Shown one piece after another: positions 34,648-45,605 of a stretch of 64,000 nt of DNA. Origin of the DNA: Simmondsia chinensis (Eukaryota > Streptophyta > Magnoliopsida > Caryophyllales > Simmondsiaceae); contig JAGTTD010000011.1 of assembly GCA_018398585.1 (NCBI GenBank), forward strand, positions 9,485,001-9,549,000. Reading direction: 5' to 3'. Numbering within the stretch: position 1 is the first letter of the stretch; every line of letters begins with the position of its first letter. A program made the position numbers and the translations under genes. Under the pieces are notes generated by a model. The model was not told where the DNA came from. It saw nothing but the letters and a program-made list of their open reading frames with translations, and searched no databases.

Positions 34648-35910
34648 TTGATTTGCTTCCGAATGAAGCTCTAAATCAAGAAAAAAATTACAAAATCCGA
34701 TTGATTGTGTTGCATAAAGGCTTTGGATGCTTGCAATTGATTTAGTTGAATCAATTTTAACTAACTCGAGTTGTTTTCTGTCAAGCTTTGGTCATTGTTG
34801 CGATTAATCATCAACAAAATAGTTTTGGTGCTGATTTAGTTTGGTTTTATGTGATCAAGAATTCAATTCTGAATTCTTACTTGAAGAGCTTGTGTGTACT
34901 ATAATTTACATTCATATCCTGTGCATTGCCTAGAATTAGCTTCAGACAAGTTCAATTTGGTTGAGAAACATTGAAACAAAGTTCTGTGATTTATTGCTAT
35001 TTATTACATTCAACATAGAAGTGGTTACAGTGAGATAATTCCGGAGAACTGATCAAGCTAGCTGTTGAAGCAAGTTATGGTGGTTGTATTGCTAGATCGT
35101 GGGTTCTTGATCAGAATTCATTCAACAAGATCAATCTTGTTCTTGATCAAAACTAGAGGAATCAACTTCGCAAAGCTTGAATTCATGTAATTGAGGTGAA
35201 GGTAACAGATTCTGAATTTCAAAGTCATATTTGATCAGAATCCACTTCTTGTTGCTGAATTTTGGAGAAACTGTGCTGATAAACATAGAAGTGTACATAA
35301 ATTTATCTGATTCTATAAGAATTATCTTAACCGAGTTGATACTTGCTCAAAAGTGGAATTATCTTAATCGCATAAAATCTAACATTATTCTTAAGGATTG
35401 TGGTTATGAATTGTGTTAAAGTTAGTAATTGTAGCTAAGTTCGAGTTAATTCAGATTCATAGCCGGAATTACTCAAGCATTAACTGGGATTAGGGTTTTG
35501 GTTCGAGTTCTCTTCCATTCGCGAGTTCGACAGTTAGGGTTTGAGTTCTGTTGCGATTATTGAGCATAAATCAAGCGGTGGTTAGTTTGTATTAAGGAGT
35601 AGGTTGTAGTAAGCAATTAGTTGTTGGGGTGGTTCGGATCAAATCCAGTGCTTCTGTGACTTCGAACTGGAATTTGTGCAGCTATAGATAGTTTAACATT
35701 TCAGTGCTTGGAAGCAGTGATACATCAGATTAGCAGTTTACGAGTGACATTGATTTGTTGTTGTCGAAGAGTTGATTCCTTGTTGCATTGAATTCTTGAT
35801 TGCGATTGTTCATTTCTCTTTTCAGTAAGCAAGGTTAGGGTTTGTACTCTACGTCATTCCTTGAATCGAAAGAATTAGAGTTTGAGCAAGATTATTTGTA
35901 CAAATCTATA
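34648..35910 (+). other. Long non-coding leader of the RRM-carrying element
   Basis: About 1.26 kb between the PBS and the first ATG of the main frame. Many short upstream ATGs and stops. No domain is recognised. Confidence 0.6.
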
Positions 35911-36615
35911 ATGGAGGAATTCAGTAAGTGGCTCGATCACAAATTTGAAGAGCTCGATCGCAAATTTGAAGAGATGAGGATAAGTCTAACCAAGGCTGAC
36001 ATTGAAAGAAAGAACTTCAATGAATCTACGCTCATGGTTAAGATTCACAATGTTCTTTATTTGATCAACAAAGATATTCTCCACCACGTTTTTTATCCTT
36101 GTGGATGTGTTGAAAGAATTGTAGTTGTTTCAACATCCACCTTAGAGGTGGTAGCTTGAGTGACCTTCTCTACGAGAGCACGAGCTGCTTGTGCCATCGA
36201 GCTAAGACAAGGAAGAAACATTTTTTACCACTGTTGTGGTTTGGATATTCAGTTCCTCATTCCTGATGCGAAAATTGGAAAACCTGGTGAAGTTCCTTAT
36301 GCAAGTGAGCCCTTAGATGGTGTTGTGCATCCTGACCTCAATGTTGACCAAGTAGAGGAGTTAAATGAAGAGTATGTTGTATCAATGGAAGACGAAGATT
36401 GGGCTTTGTTGCACATGTCGCACTCAGAAAAGATAGAAATGGAATCTGGTGTTGTTAATGCTGAATTCGAGCTCGAAAGTTTTGAAGTAGAAGATCACAA
36501 AACCGAAGAAGTAGTGAATAACTTGCTGTTATACATTGATGAGTTTGCTGCTGCAGGATTGTCTTCAATTCAGGTTGAAATAGAACCTGCAGTTGTGAAG
36601 AGTGTTCTAGTGTAG
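35911..36615 (+). CDS. Element-encoded protein with PTB-like RRM (one in-frame stop)
   Basis: The frame from ATG 35911 is interrupted only by a TGA at 36157-36159 and otherwise stays open for 234 codons. Residues 1-30 form a charged heptad-like helix (SKWLDHKFEELDRKFEEM). An RRM follows, about 36028-36260: VKIHNVLYLINKDILHHVF, YPCGCVERIVVVST, the stop, then VTFSTRARAACAIELRQGRN and IFYHCCGLDIQFL. The GRNI...CC.LDIQF pattern is characteristic of plant polypyrimidine-tract-binding protein RRMs, which bind pyrimidine-rich RNA. The stop falls where RRMs have a hydrophobic strand residue; TGG to TGA would explain it. The C-terminus is acidic and unfamiliar. Gene capture by the element is my inference. 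Confidence 0.62.
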
Positions 36616-36825
36616 CTTACTCAAGTGATGTCAAAAGATTCTGAAAATAGAAAAACTCAAGCTAAGTGCACACAAGAAGCTTTTACTGCAGAACTTTTGA
36701 ATTTAGTGGAGAAACTGGATGATGTTGCTGCAGTATCAATGAATGCATCACAAAATACGGTAAGTACTTATCTATGGCATATTGGCATGTAAAATCATAA
36801 CCTGAAGTGTGCAAGAAGCTGCTAA

Positions 36826-37038
36826 TTGGATGCACTACAAGATTCTTTGGGTGAAAAGATTTATCAAGTTGTGAACTCTTATGACAAGCTCCCTTCGAAT
36901 CCGGGAGAGGTAGTTCATGATTACAAGAGGCTGAAACGTGAGGCTGAGTTGGAGAAAAGGTTTAATCAAGCTGCCGAAGTTTATTCCCTAGTTCAACAAA
37001 GGCCAAGTTTCGTTCTGGAAAAGTTTTTGAAGTGTTAG
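36826..37038 (+). pseudogene. Downstream open frame of the RRM element, piece 2
   Basis: A 70-codon frame without an ATG at its start (TTG) reads DALQDSLGEKIYQVVNSYDK, then EVVHDYKRLKREAELEKRFN, a charged helix. Together with pieces at 36616-36760 and 37282-37821 it suggests one longer protein now broken by stops. No family recognised. Confidence 0.4.
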
Positions 37039-37281
37039 AAGTTCACAAGCTAGGTAATAAGCTGAAAATTAAGTCTGTTCAGGCAAGCTCTAGTGGAATT
37101 GAAGGTCATTGGGTTATGTTTGAAGTTGGAATTGGGTGGAATCTGGTTTCAACGTTAGGATTGGAATGACCATGCTAGACAACAAATTGGCAAGGGTATT
37201 GAGCTCTAAACTAAGGCTATGTAATATTCAAGCTATGGGCAAAGAACTTGCTTCAATGGTGCAACTGAACATTTTGTGGAG

Positions 37282-37821
37282 ATGCAGAACTACATGGATA
37301 TGAAAATCAGATCTGAAATTTATCTTGTTGAGCTCCATGAATTCATTAGCATTGGAGAAATTGATCAAGCTTCCTTAGTCCTTGCTCCAGGAGAGAAAAC
37401 AAGTCTGAATGAGTCCTTGAAAGGCAAAAAGCCACATGAGAATCAGATTGGAATTGTTGGTTTTGGGAAGGATTTGAAATTCTTGTGTCATAGGCTGAAT
37501 ATTTCTGGTAATTGGGTTCTTGTGGGAGCTCAAAATGTGATTGAATTCTTATGGAGTCTTGTTGAGGTAGATTACATGTTGAACTGGTGCACACGAAGGA
37601 GAATAGCTGCTGATGAGAACTTAAGACCAGTTGTTAATTCAAGCTTTGTGTTCTGTTGTGCCTTATTGCTGCAGCATCTATCGCTAGTCGTGCTTGGTTG
37701 GGTGCAACAAATAGTTGAGCAACCTACTCTTTATCCAGATCAAGTAAGGGAGGTGAAACAAGCTGCTAATGAGGCTGAGCTCAACAAAGCAAAAATCAGT
37801 ATTGAAAATGCAAAATTCTAG
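37282..37821 (+). pseudogene. Downstream open frame of the RRM element, piece 3
   Basis: From ATG 37282 an open frame of 179 codons reads MQNYMDMKIRSEIYLVELHE and ends with a charged helix (REVKQAANEAELNKAKISIE). It has a hydrophobic stretch near residues 120-145. Codon content looks protein-like, but I recognise no domain. It is not gag, protease, RT or integrase. Confidence 0.4.
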
Positions 37822-38806
37822 AGTTTTGCCTCACAATTGCAAGAGGATGCTGTTGTATGTTATCAATTGGGAATAAATTGAAGTTGCATACAAGTTGAAG
37901 CAGTAGCTCAGCTCATCTATGAAGGTTTAAGTTCAAGTCCAGCTGGAGTTAGCTTACATAGCACCAGAAAAGCCAAGCACAGGCCAGCCTTTGCTCATGT
38001 GATGGTTCCTTCTATTTTGAAGCTCTATTGATTCCTTATGCTAGTGTTCTGCGTATTCATTCTTGAGTTTGTTGATAAGGAATCAATTTTTTTTCATTGG
38101 AGAAGAGGTTGGTTACTTAAAGGGCATGTAATACAGAGTTCCCTGAAGGTCTACAGCTATAGAACATTTTTGGAATGCAATAAACAAAGGGAGACTCAAA
38201 CAAGAGCTGATGACTTAGTGAACAATCTAGATTATTTCGCATTCTCACTTGTGCTCAAGGCTATAGGATCATACTTTGTTGATTCACATCAATGTAGCTG
38301 CAGCCTATCAATTGGAGGTAGTAAATTCCAGGAGGTTCAAACAAGAATTGAGGAATTTCAATCAGAAAGAGATGTGTTGCATTAGAAAGCTGGGGATCAG
38401 ATGTCCTTTGTGCGTTCTCATTATGTTGGGGAAAGTTGAAGAGGTGGAAGTACATTATGTGGATTGGGCTAGAGCCCTGAAAAAGGTGTTAGAGACGTCC
38501 ACATCAACCAAGATCAAGCTTAACTTGCAACAAACAGATTTTAAAGAAGAAGTAGTTGGTTCTTGGCATAGTTCATGTTTCTCCTTGCTAGCAGCTTCTG
38601 AGAATTTCGATTGGTTGAATGAATGTGCTAGCTAGACATGGAAAAGCATTAGAACAACTTAACACATCTCTTTGAATATTACAGGCATTGGGTTAGGTTA
38701 GAGCAGCACAAATGGAAATTCTATAGCTAAGTGGCAGCAGCAGCAAGCTTGGGCTTTCACATATTTCAGCAACCAGCTGGTGGATTTTGAGCTGTATTAA
38801 CTGTCA

Positions 38807-38810
<4 letters not shown>

Positions 38811-38839
<29 letters not shown>

Positions 38840-38840
38840 G
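38811..38840 (+). repeat. Poly-G tract, 30 G
   Basis: An uninterrupted run of 30 G in the 3' internal region of the RRM element. Confidence 0.95.
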
Positions 38841-39099
38841 CGTGGTCTGGTTTTTGATGTGTGGTTGGCTTGGTTTGATCAGTACAGACCACTAGAAGGT
38901 CACAATACATCCAAGTGTAAGCAGAGTGCAGAAAAGAGCAGTATACTTGTGTGCCTAGCTGCATTCCAGATGGCAGTACCCATATGTCCTTATAGCTGCA
39001 GAACTCCAGCAAGAAGTTCATCAATTTTAGTTATCTTTTCTTAAGCAATAAGTGATCTACATTGTTTCAATTCTCTTCTTGATTCTTGAGGACAAGAAT

Positions 39100-39117
39100 C
39101 TCTTAAGGGGAGAGTAT
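39100..39117 (+). other. Polypurine tract of the RRM-carrying element
   Basis: 'cttaaggggagagtat' directly precedes the 3' LTR. The preceding 'gaggacaagaatc' is the usual context of this tract in plant LTR elements. Confidence 0.85.
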
Positions 39118-39512
39118 TGTTATGATTCTCATAGTAGGGGGATATGAATTAGAATATGAATGATTGTAATTAGAATGAGGTTGATGTAATTAGTACAAGT
39201 CATTAGTATAGCTTAAAGTGTATAATTAGGTTGGTATAATAGTTAAGCTTTGTTAGTTGGTGATTGGCGCAAAGTCAGTTAGAGGGTCATTAGTGGCGGT
39301 TAAGGCCTTGTCCTTTACATTGTATCTAGAGCTAGTATAAATAGCTTGCTCAATTGTAATAATGGATCCAATCAAATACACAAACTATCTCATTGAGATA
39401 TTTCTCTCTTTATCATCTAACTTTCTCTATTATCTCATCTCCTTCACTTCTTTATCTCATCTAAGCTCTCTTAGATTCTATCGTCCCCTAGGTTATGATT
39501 TAAGATTAGTCT
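39118..39512 (+). repeat. 3' LTR of the RRM-carrying element (end missing)
   Basis: It starts TGTTATGATTCTCATAG and stops at 'gattagtct', lacking the final CGATCATAACA. Gypsy protease sequence continues immediately. Confidence 0.85.
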
Positions 39513-39990
39513 ACTAGTGGTTACGCATACGTGTTTCATGCCAAGAGCAGAACAGGGAGATGATTGGCTCAGGAGCAGCATCTTTCAAACAACGTGCACT
39601 GTTGGCAGGAGGGTATGCCGCCTAGTGATCGACTCGAGGAGCTGCGAGAACGTTATCTCCGAGGAAGCTGTGCAGAAATTTGGGCTTATGATAGAAGACC
39701 ATCCAAACCCCTATAAGTTGTCTTGGCTCAAGAAGAGAAACTAGGTAACCGTCTCGAAATGATGTCTAGTTCACTTCTAAATTGGGACGAAGCGCAAGGA
39801 CAAGGTGTGGTATGACGTGGTAGCTATGGATGCCTGTCATCTACTATTGGGACAACCATGGCAATTTGATAGGGGTGCAACCCATGATGGACGACGTAAT
39901 ACATACAACTGCATGTTTGGGAACACAAAGATTGTCTTATTACCCAAGAAGAATGAACCCCCATAACTAGAGGAAGGTCAGAGTTTAACG
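39513..39990 (+). pseudogene. Gypsy protease (broken, active-site Gly to Arg)
   Basis: The frame reads VCRLVIDSRSCENVISEEAV, then HPNPYKLSWLKK, and after a stop VWYDVVAMDACHLLLGQPWQ and FDRGATHDGRRNTYNCMFG. This is the aspartic protease region of plant Ty3-gypsy polyproteins; the catalytic DSG reads DSR. It belongs to the element whose gag ends at 34222. Sequence after about 40000 continues briefly in the linker toward RT and then loses all similarity. Confidence 0.8.
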
Positions 39991-40571
39991 TCCCCGGCTA
40001 AGGTACTGTTGGCCAAAGGCATCGGCGGAAATAGGGAGGCAACCATGCCTGCTGAGGAAATGCATTAAGCAGACAAGGGTGAAGAGCTTAAAGAGGACTC
40101 GGGAGCTGTATGGGCAGCAAGGGAGAGTTCACGGGGGAAGAATATGATGCCGGGAGAACAGTTGCCGAGTAGACTCCAAGAAAGATGTGGACGCTTCCAG
40201 ATTCTGGGATTCAGTGGTTCACGGCACCGTTGCTGCCAAAGGGGGATGAGGCATGGTGGGAGTGTGTTTGCGTCAGGTCTAACATTGTGGCATTCGAAAT
40301 CTCAAGCCCACTGACAGAGATGGTTCAAGCTATTCGGTGGCCAATTTGAGGATGAATTCTTTCCAATCCAGGAAGGATGATGCCATCCGCACCTCGGTAG
40401 GACAAGACCGAACTAATGATGACTTCCACCCCTTGGCGGAATAAGCTATAGAGCATTACAGAATGAGCCCTACAAGCTTGGCGGTTGAAGAGAGGAAACT
40501 CTATGTGGCAAGAGTAACCTACAAGATCCCACGGAGAATTCGAAGGCGAATTCTCTCCAATCCGGAGAGGA

Positions 40572-41108
40572 TGATGCAGCCGCCATCCCACTATTGGCGG
40601 GTCAGCATAGAAAGGACGGCATCTCCATGGAAGGAGGTTTGGCAGGGCAGGCTCGACGGGAGAGTGTGGCCTTGTATTCAAGGCTGGCTAGTCTCATGGC
40701 GGGGAGGCATTAGTAAGGAGTGGGCTTTGGTAGGCTTAGCGGATATCGAGAAGGAGAAACAGGGCAACCGGGAGGCTCATTCTTGGCGGCATCCTAAGTT
40801 GGCGGTATCACAGACGAAAGGCAAAGGTGGGACGCACGGGATGTAGTGATTTAGGGCATGATTGGGGGCGGGAAAGATGGGATTTGAATTCAGTTATAAT
40901 TTCTTTCCGTTTTAGCTTTTATGTCTTTCCTTTTAAGCTTTGTTTTTGATGTCTTTCCTTATTAACGCCTCCTTTATATAAAGGAGAGGTAGTAGGGTTT
41001 AGGGGAGTTCATTTTCATATTTAAAATTCATATTGTTAAACCTCTTTTCTCTGATTGTGAGAAAACGAGTTTATCTTTTACCAATTTCCTTATTATCGTG
41101 CTGCATCA
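40572..41108 (+). repeat. 3' LTR of the pol-deleted gypsy element
   Basis: This 537-bp LTR starts TGATGCAGCCGCCATCCC and ends GTGCTGCATCA. The preceding 'ccggagagga' is the polypurine tract. Confidence 0.88.
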
Positions 41109-41731
41109 GTTACTTTTCTCACATCTTTCTCTATAGTTCCCAATTCGTTTTTCTCGAACAATTTAATAATACAAAAATAATTTACGTATTAATTCCAAAT
41201 GTCAAACGTATGGAATACTTTGGACAATGATTGTAGAGTCTGTTCATATGCTTGCGAATCAACTAAGGCGACATCTTTATCTCGTTAAAAACTGTAGATT
41301 CCACGTAAAACAACTATTCCCGCTACACTTCATGCCATTACCCAACGCATGTAAGATTCAAGTATATGCACTTTGACTAATCCTTTTAGCACTTCAAAGC
41401 AACGAACAATCCATACACGAGTTCAAAAAATTTCCTAAATTTAGGGTTATCATCTTATAAAATTAATTATTTTTTGTTGTAGTTAAGAAACAAATAATTC
41501 TGGTGGTCCTGCTTAGTGTTCCAATCATATAGACAACACCAATATAATAATTTTGGATCTCTATCCACATGACCAAGATAAGCCATCTAAAGTATCACAC
41601 TATAGTCTTATCAGACAAGTTGTCCAAACTCATCATCAACTTCGAACATAAACTTTGACAACATATCACTTATTTGATTTAGGTATATCTGTGGCTCAAT
41701 CTAATTAAGCACTTAAACCAAACCCAAGAGA

Positions 41732-43509
41732 TGTCGGGACCACTTATTTGAGATTGAGTCACAAATAGACTTAAATCAAGTAAGTGATACATTGTCAAAA
41801 TATATGTTCATAATCGGTGATGAGTTTGGACAACTTGTCTGATAAGACTATAATATGATATTTTAGATCGCCTATCGTGGTCAAGTGGATGGGGATCCAA
41901 ATGTATTATATTGGTGTTGTCTATATGATAGGAACATTGAACAGGATCACATGAATTATTTGTTTCTTAACTACTACAAGATATGATTAATTCTGTAAGA
42001 CGATAACCTTAAATCCAGGAAACAGTCAGAACTCGTGCATGGATTATTCGTCGCTTTGATGTGCTAAAAGAATTAGTCAAAGTGCAATGACTTTAATCTT
42101 ATGTGCATTGGGTAACAACAAGAAGTGTAGCGGGAATAGTTATTTTACGTGGAATCTATAGTCTCTAATGAGATAAAGATGTCCTCTTTGTTGATTGGCA
42201 AACATACGAATGGATTTTAGAATCCTTGGCCAAAGTATTCCATATGTTTGACATTTGAAATTAATACAAAAATTATTTCTATATTATTGAATCAGAAACT
42301 ACGGCGAAAGATGTGAGAAATGTAACGATAGTAGTTAAAGTTACTTTTACTCATGAATATCTAATAAAGGCCTTATTTGTCATAATAAAAATTGTTTGAA
42401 AAATTCTTGAGTGAATATATTTTATTCTAGAGTGCAGTAAAACTTTTTTAGTGGAATTAAGTTTTACTAAATAGTAATAAATTGATATCATGAGATGATA
42501 ATTAGATTTGATCTATTTGGAGCTAGAGTTAGAATGTCCCTGAAGTCTCTTCGCAAGTCTCAACTTAAGCACTGTTTGAAAAATATTTAAAATGAATTCA
42601 TGAGATTAATAAATTAATTTTGCTAAATATAATTTGTGAGATGCATTACTTATTCATAAGATGAATAAATAAATTTTACCAGATAATATTCATAATACAA
42701 TTTTAAATGTGTCAAAATTTAAACAATAAAGGAAAAATCGTGTGGAAATTACCTTGATCCACGTACATGTAGTGTGGCTAACCAGCGTGTGATGGGCAAG
42801 GCAATTGGGCAATCTGCGGCAAAAGCCGTGGGCCAATCTAGGAATGACATGTGGCATAGCTGGAGCACACCAGTGCCTGCATTGGTGATTCATGTGCTTG
42901 TGGCCTAATCAATCGTTAATAGACACATGGTTTTTTTTTTTTTTTTTTTTTTTTAAATATGCATAGTTTGAGCTGTGAGACATTATGTATTGTTAGGGTT
43001 TTTGAACCTGGTTTTCTCCCTCAACGAAAACCCTAAAATTATTGTAAGGATTTTCTAAATTATTGTTTAGCATAATTTTTCTTGAAAATTGTTTTTCTAA
43101 ACGATTGAAGGAAAAATTTCAAAATTTTTCCTAAGTTCAATATTTTTGGGAGCTCACACTCCTGGTGCTAAAAGGCGTCATTGAAAAGAAGACCTTGAGG
43201 TGTCGAGAATTCTTCTTCTAATTTCTGATCTTCAAGTTGGAGTTGGGATTCGCGCTTCAGGTATGTCTATATTAAGTATTTTATATTTTATTTATTTTTC
43301 TTTATTTCTTTTATTGTACGTACTATGTTTATACTTGATTAATTCGATGTTTGTTTTGTCATATAATGAACCTGTCAGAGTAAGATCTAGATCTAATTTA
43401 ACAGTTTATTTGGGTCAGGCTTCAGTTTAAAATTAAGAATTTTGACTTTATATTCCGCTACTCCCGTTCAAACTCATATAGGAAAATTTTTTGAAATATG
43501 TTCCCAGCA
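41732..43509 (+). repeat. Right, plus-strand LTR of the head-to-head pair
   Basis: It starts TGTCGGGACCACTTATTTG and ends TGTTCCCAGCA, so the termini are inverted repeats (TGTYGGGA...TCCCRRCA). Homology to the left LTR in reverse runs through the whole 1.78 kb, for example 'gatctagatctaattta', 'ttaaaattaagaatttt' and 'gggagctcacactcc'. No PBS follows its end, so it behaves as a solo LTR or a fragment. Confidence 0.72.
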
Positions 43510-45510
43510 CCAAAGCCCTAGATAATCTAACCTAATTGACCCAAAACCTAAAGATGACTGATGTGCGTTCGAACTTCCCAAGTATACTAACTCGTATCAA
43601 GTAATAAAGTGATGAAAATAGAGTATCGTTCCCACGAGGATTGTTTTCTTGGATGAGTACCGAAATTAGTAGTTCTAACTCTATTTGAACGACTGAGTCT
43701 TAGAATTTGAATGCAAAATTAAAGAAAAAATAAAGATTATGTAAAGAATACTAAATTTGATTGAATTAAAGTCCAAGGCATCCAATTTCACCGAATTGCA
43801 TGGATAGGATCTCTCATTCTCGATATTTGAGTTGTTATCTATGGTGATGATCGCAAACCCTAATTTACTACGTATTCTCTCTTGAGCATTATTTAGCTTA
43901 CTCTTTTACCTAATCCATCAATCTCTTGCATGAACTTAAATAGAAAAAGAGTCTTGAAGATCATTGGTTTTCACACATGACTACTCAAATCGCATTAACC
44001 TATCTATAGCTTTCGCTCACTATATGTTGTCTATTACCTTAGCAATATTCATAATCTCCTCTCAGACTCATTATGAATTATTACAAATTTGAAGTTGTGA
44101 TCAAGCACTGAAAAAGCATGAAGAACTGCAATAAACGCTTCAACATCGAGATAAGCAAACTACAAATACTTTAAACTAAAAACGATTGTATCTTACAATT
44201 ACGGCTACATCGTAGCTTTGAAAACCCAAATTTATTTCATATCTAAGATAAAGAAAATAAAACCCAAGAAAGAAAATGTAAAAAAAGACATAGGATAGAA
44301 AGAACATGGATTGGTTAAAGAACCCTGGCCCATCTCCATTTGCCTTCATTTTGCTTCCTCTCCGTGCTTGCTCTCAAAATCACATCCAAGTTTCTGCCCT
44401 AGGTCTCTAAGATTTGATTTTTTTTTTTTAATTTCTTTTTTTAGTGCCCCTTGTGGTGTATTTATAGGCTTTACTTAGGGTTTGCAAGTGTTACATGAGT
44501 AAAAGTCCTAATTGCCAACAAACTCTATCCAATAGTGTTTGATTTATCCTCTCTTTTCCTCCTAGCCATCCACCTCATATTTTTTTCTCCCCAAGATCTA
44601 ATTTTTATCTTTGTTTAAATCTTCTAGATCAACGAATAAAGATTTATACGAATAAGGACCTTAATATGCAATAAAACTACTAAAATTTTACCAATGAATT
44701 CCTTATCCAATTTTCCTTTATCTCATTACTTCTTTTGTCATGGTGAATGTTGTCTTTGTATTTGGGCTTAGTTGGCGATTCCCTTAGGCTTTATCTCTTG
44801 TCATGGGCCTTGAGATTGGCTTGAGTTGGTTTTTGGGGCCCCTTTTTTGCCTTAAAAATCGTATTTTGATCCTTTCATGCATAAAAGGCAATAATGTACA
44901 AAAGTGTGCAATAAGTATATAACTTAAGTGTAAAAGAGTTAATAAATGTGTCTAAAATCACATAAAAAGTATATACAAAGTTAGACTTATCGATGACTAA
45001 AAGTAAACATAATGTGACATGACTTTGTCTAATGTAATTGATCCATCCCATGTAACTCGGAATGGGAAAGGTGTAACGTGATTAACTTGGAACCAAGATG
45101 GCTCAAGCCCCAGATCACCTACCCAACTCAACCTAACCAGTGCTAATCTTGATCCTAGAGTGAACTCATCTAATTGACCCAAAATCAAATAGAACTTTAG
45201 AATGATATATTTCGAACCAACTAAAACCCGACCCCAGTTGATCCAAATCCCAAAATGACTCGCAATCGAAATAATCCAACCCCACCAAAACCAAATCCTA
45301 GCGGACTGAAATTAGGAATGATCTAACTCGACTATCCCAAAACTTGTGATGATTAGTTAAGAGTTACAATTCGAACTTCCAATTCTTTGACCACTCAAAA
45401 AACAGAATTACAATTCCATTTTAATTCCAATTCCACAAAATTAGAAATAGAATTGCAATTCCACATTCGAATTTCAATTTCATGTGTCAAATGGCGCCTA
45501 ACGGGCGTGT
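43510..45510. mobile_element. hAT-like non-autonomous element, copy 2 (split by a solo LTR)
   Basis: The right end reads ATGTGTCAAATGGCGCCTAA, the inverse of the terminus at 13461, preceded by 'attgcaattccac' and 'aattccattttaattcc' subterminal words. The interior ('gatccaaatcccaaaatgac', 'ctaattgacccaaaa') matches the interior of copy 1 in reverse. The left end abuts the LTR at 43509 and no terminus is seen there. Confidence 0.5.
43559..44992 (-). mobile_element. Solo LTR of the Athila-type family
   Basis: The 1434-bp sequence starts TGATGTGCG and ends GACTTATCG. It is related to 14444-15863 throughout ('gagtatcgttcccac', 'ttaaatagaaaaagagt', 'tcttgaagatcattgg'). A perfect 5-bp duplication ATGAC flanks it (43554-43558 and 44993-44997), and no internal region is present. 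Confidence 0.88.
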
Positions 45511-45605
45511 CATAAAATGAAGTACAATTCAATCCATGCCATGAAAAAAACTTAGATAGCGATATAATGTATTGAGTTGTAAAGACAAAATTATAAACAA
45601 GATAA

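Larger units (their letters stand above)
34223..39512 (+). mobile_element. Non-autonomous LTR element carrying a PTB-like RRM frame
   Basis: LTRs TGTTATGAT...ATCATAACA (34223-34632 and 39118-39512) enclose 4.5 kb with an exact tRNA-Met PBS and a clear polypurine tract but no gag-pol blocks. The interior instead has a ~1.2-kb non-coding leader and several open frames, the first with an RRM resembling plant PTB proteins. LTR ends, size and PBS resemble the chromovirus at 45606-51042, a possible source of trans-acting proteins. The last ~11 bases of the 3' LTR are missing and the target duplication is not visible. Confidence 0.82.
32952..41108 (+). mobile_element. Ty3-gypsy element without RT/integrase, split by a nested element
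   Basis: LTRs with TGATGCA...TGCATCA ends bracket gag and protease remnants on the plus strand. No RT, RNase H or integrase is visible, so most of pol is deleted. Flanks are attat and gttac. The uninterrupted partner LTR near 42330-42345 shows the original target was gttac, so the left copy has changed by two transitions. About 45 bases of the pre-LTR region recur at 40340-40390 and 40545-40590. Confidence 0.85.
31953..41730 (-). repeat. Left, minus-strand LTR of a head-to-head LTR pair (split by a gypsy element)
   Basis: Joining 31953-32951 to 41109-41730 gives about 1.6 kb that is the inverted homologue of 41732-43509. On the minus strand it ends GTTCCCAACA. A TATA-like ATATATAAAG lies near 32455, followed by a leader with the 'gggagcccacactccc' segment. 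It looks like a Ty1-copia-type LTR with its U5 end at 31953. The gypsy element at 32952-41108 sits inside it. Confidence 0.72.

Noticed and set aside
31953..43509. A giant Mutator-type foldback element with 1.6-kb terminal inverted repeats
   Set aside because: The arms have LTR termini (TGTYGGGA...TCCCRRCA), a TATA and leader in the expected order, and no 9-bp duplication flanks them. Head-to-head LTRs fit better, although the foldback idea is not excluded.
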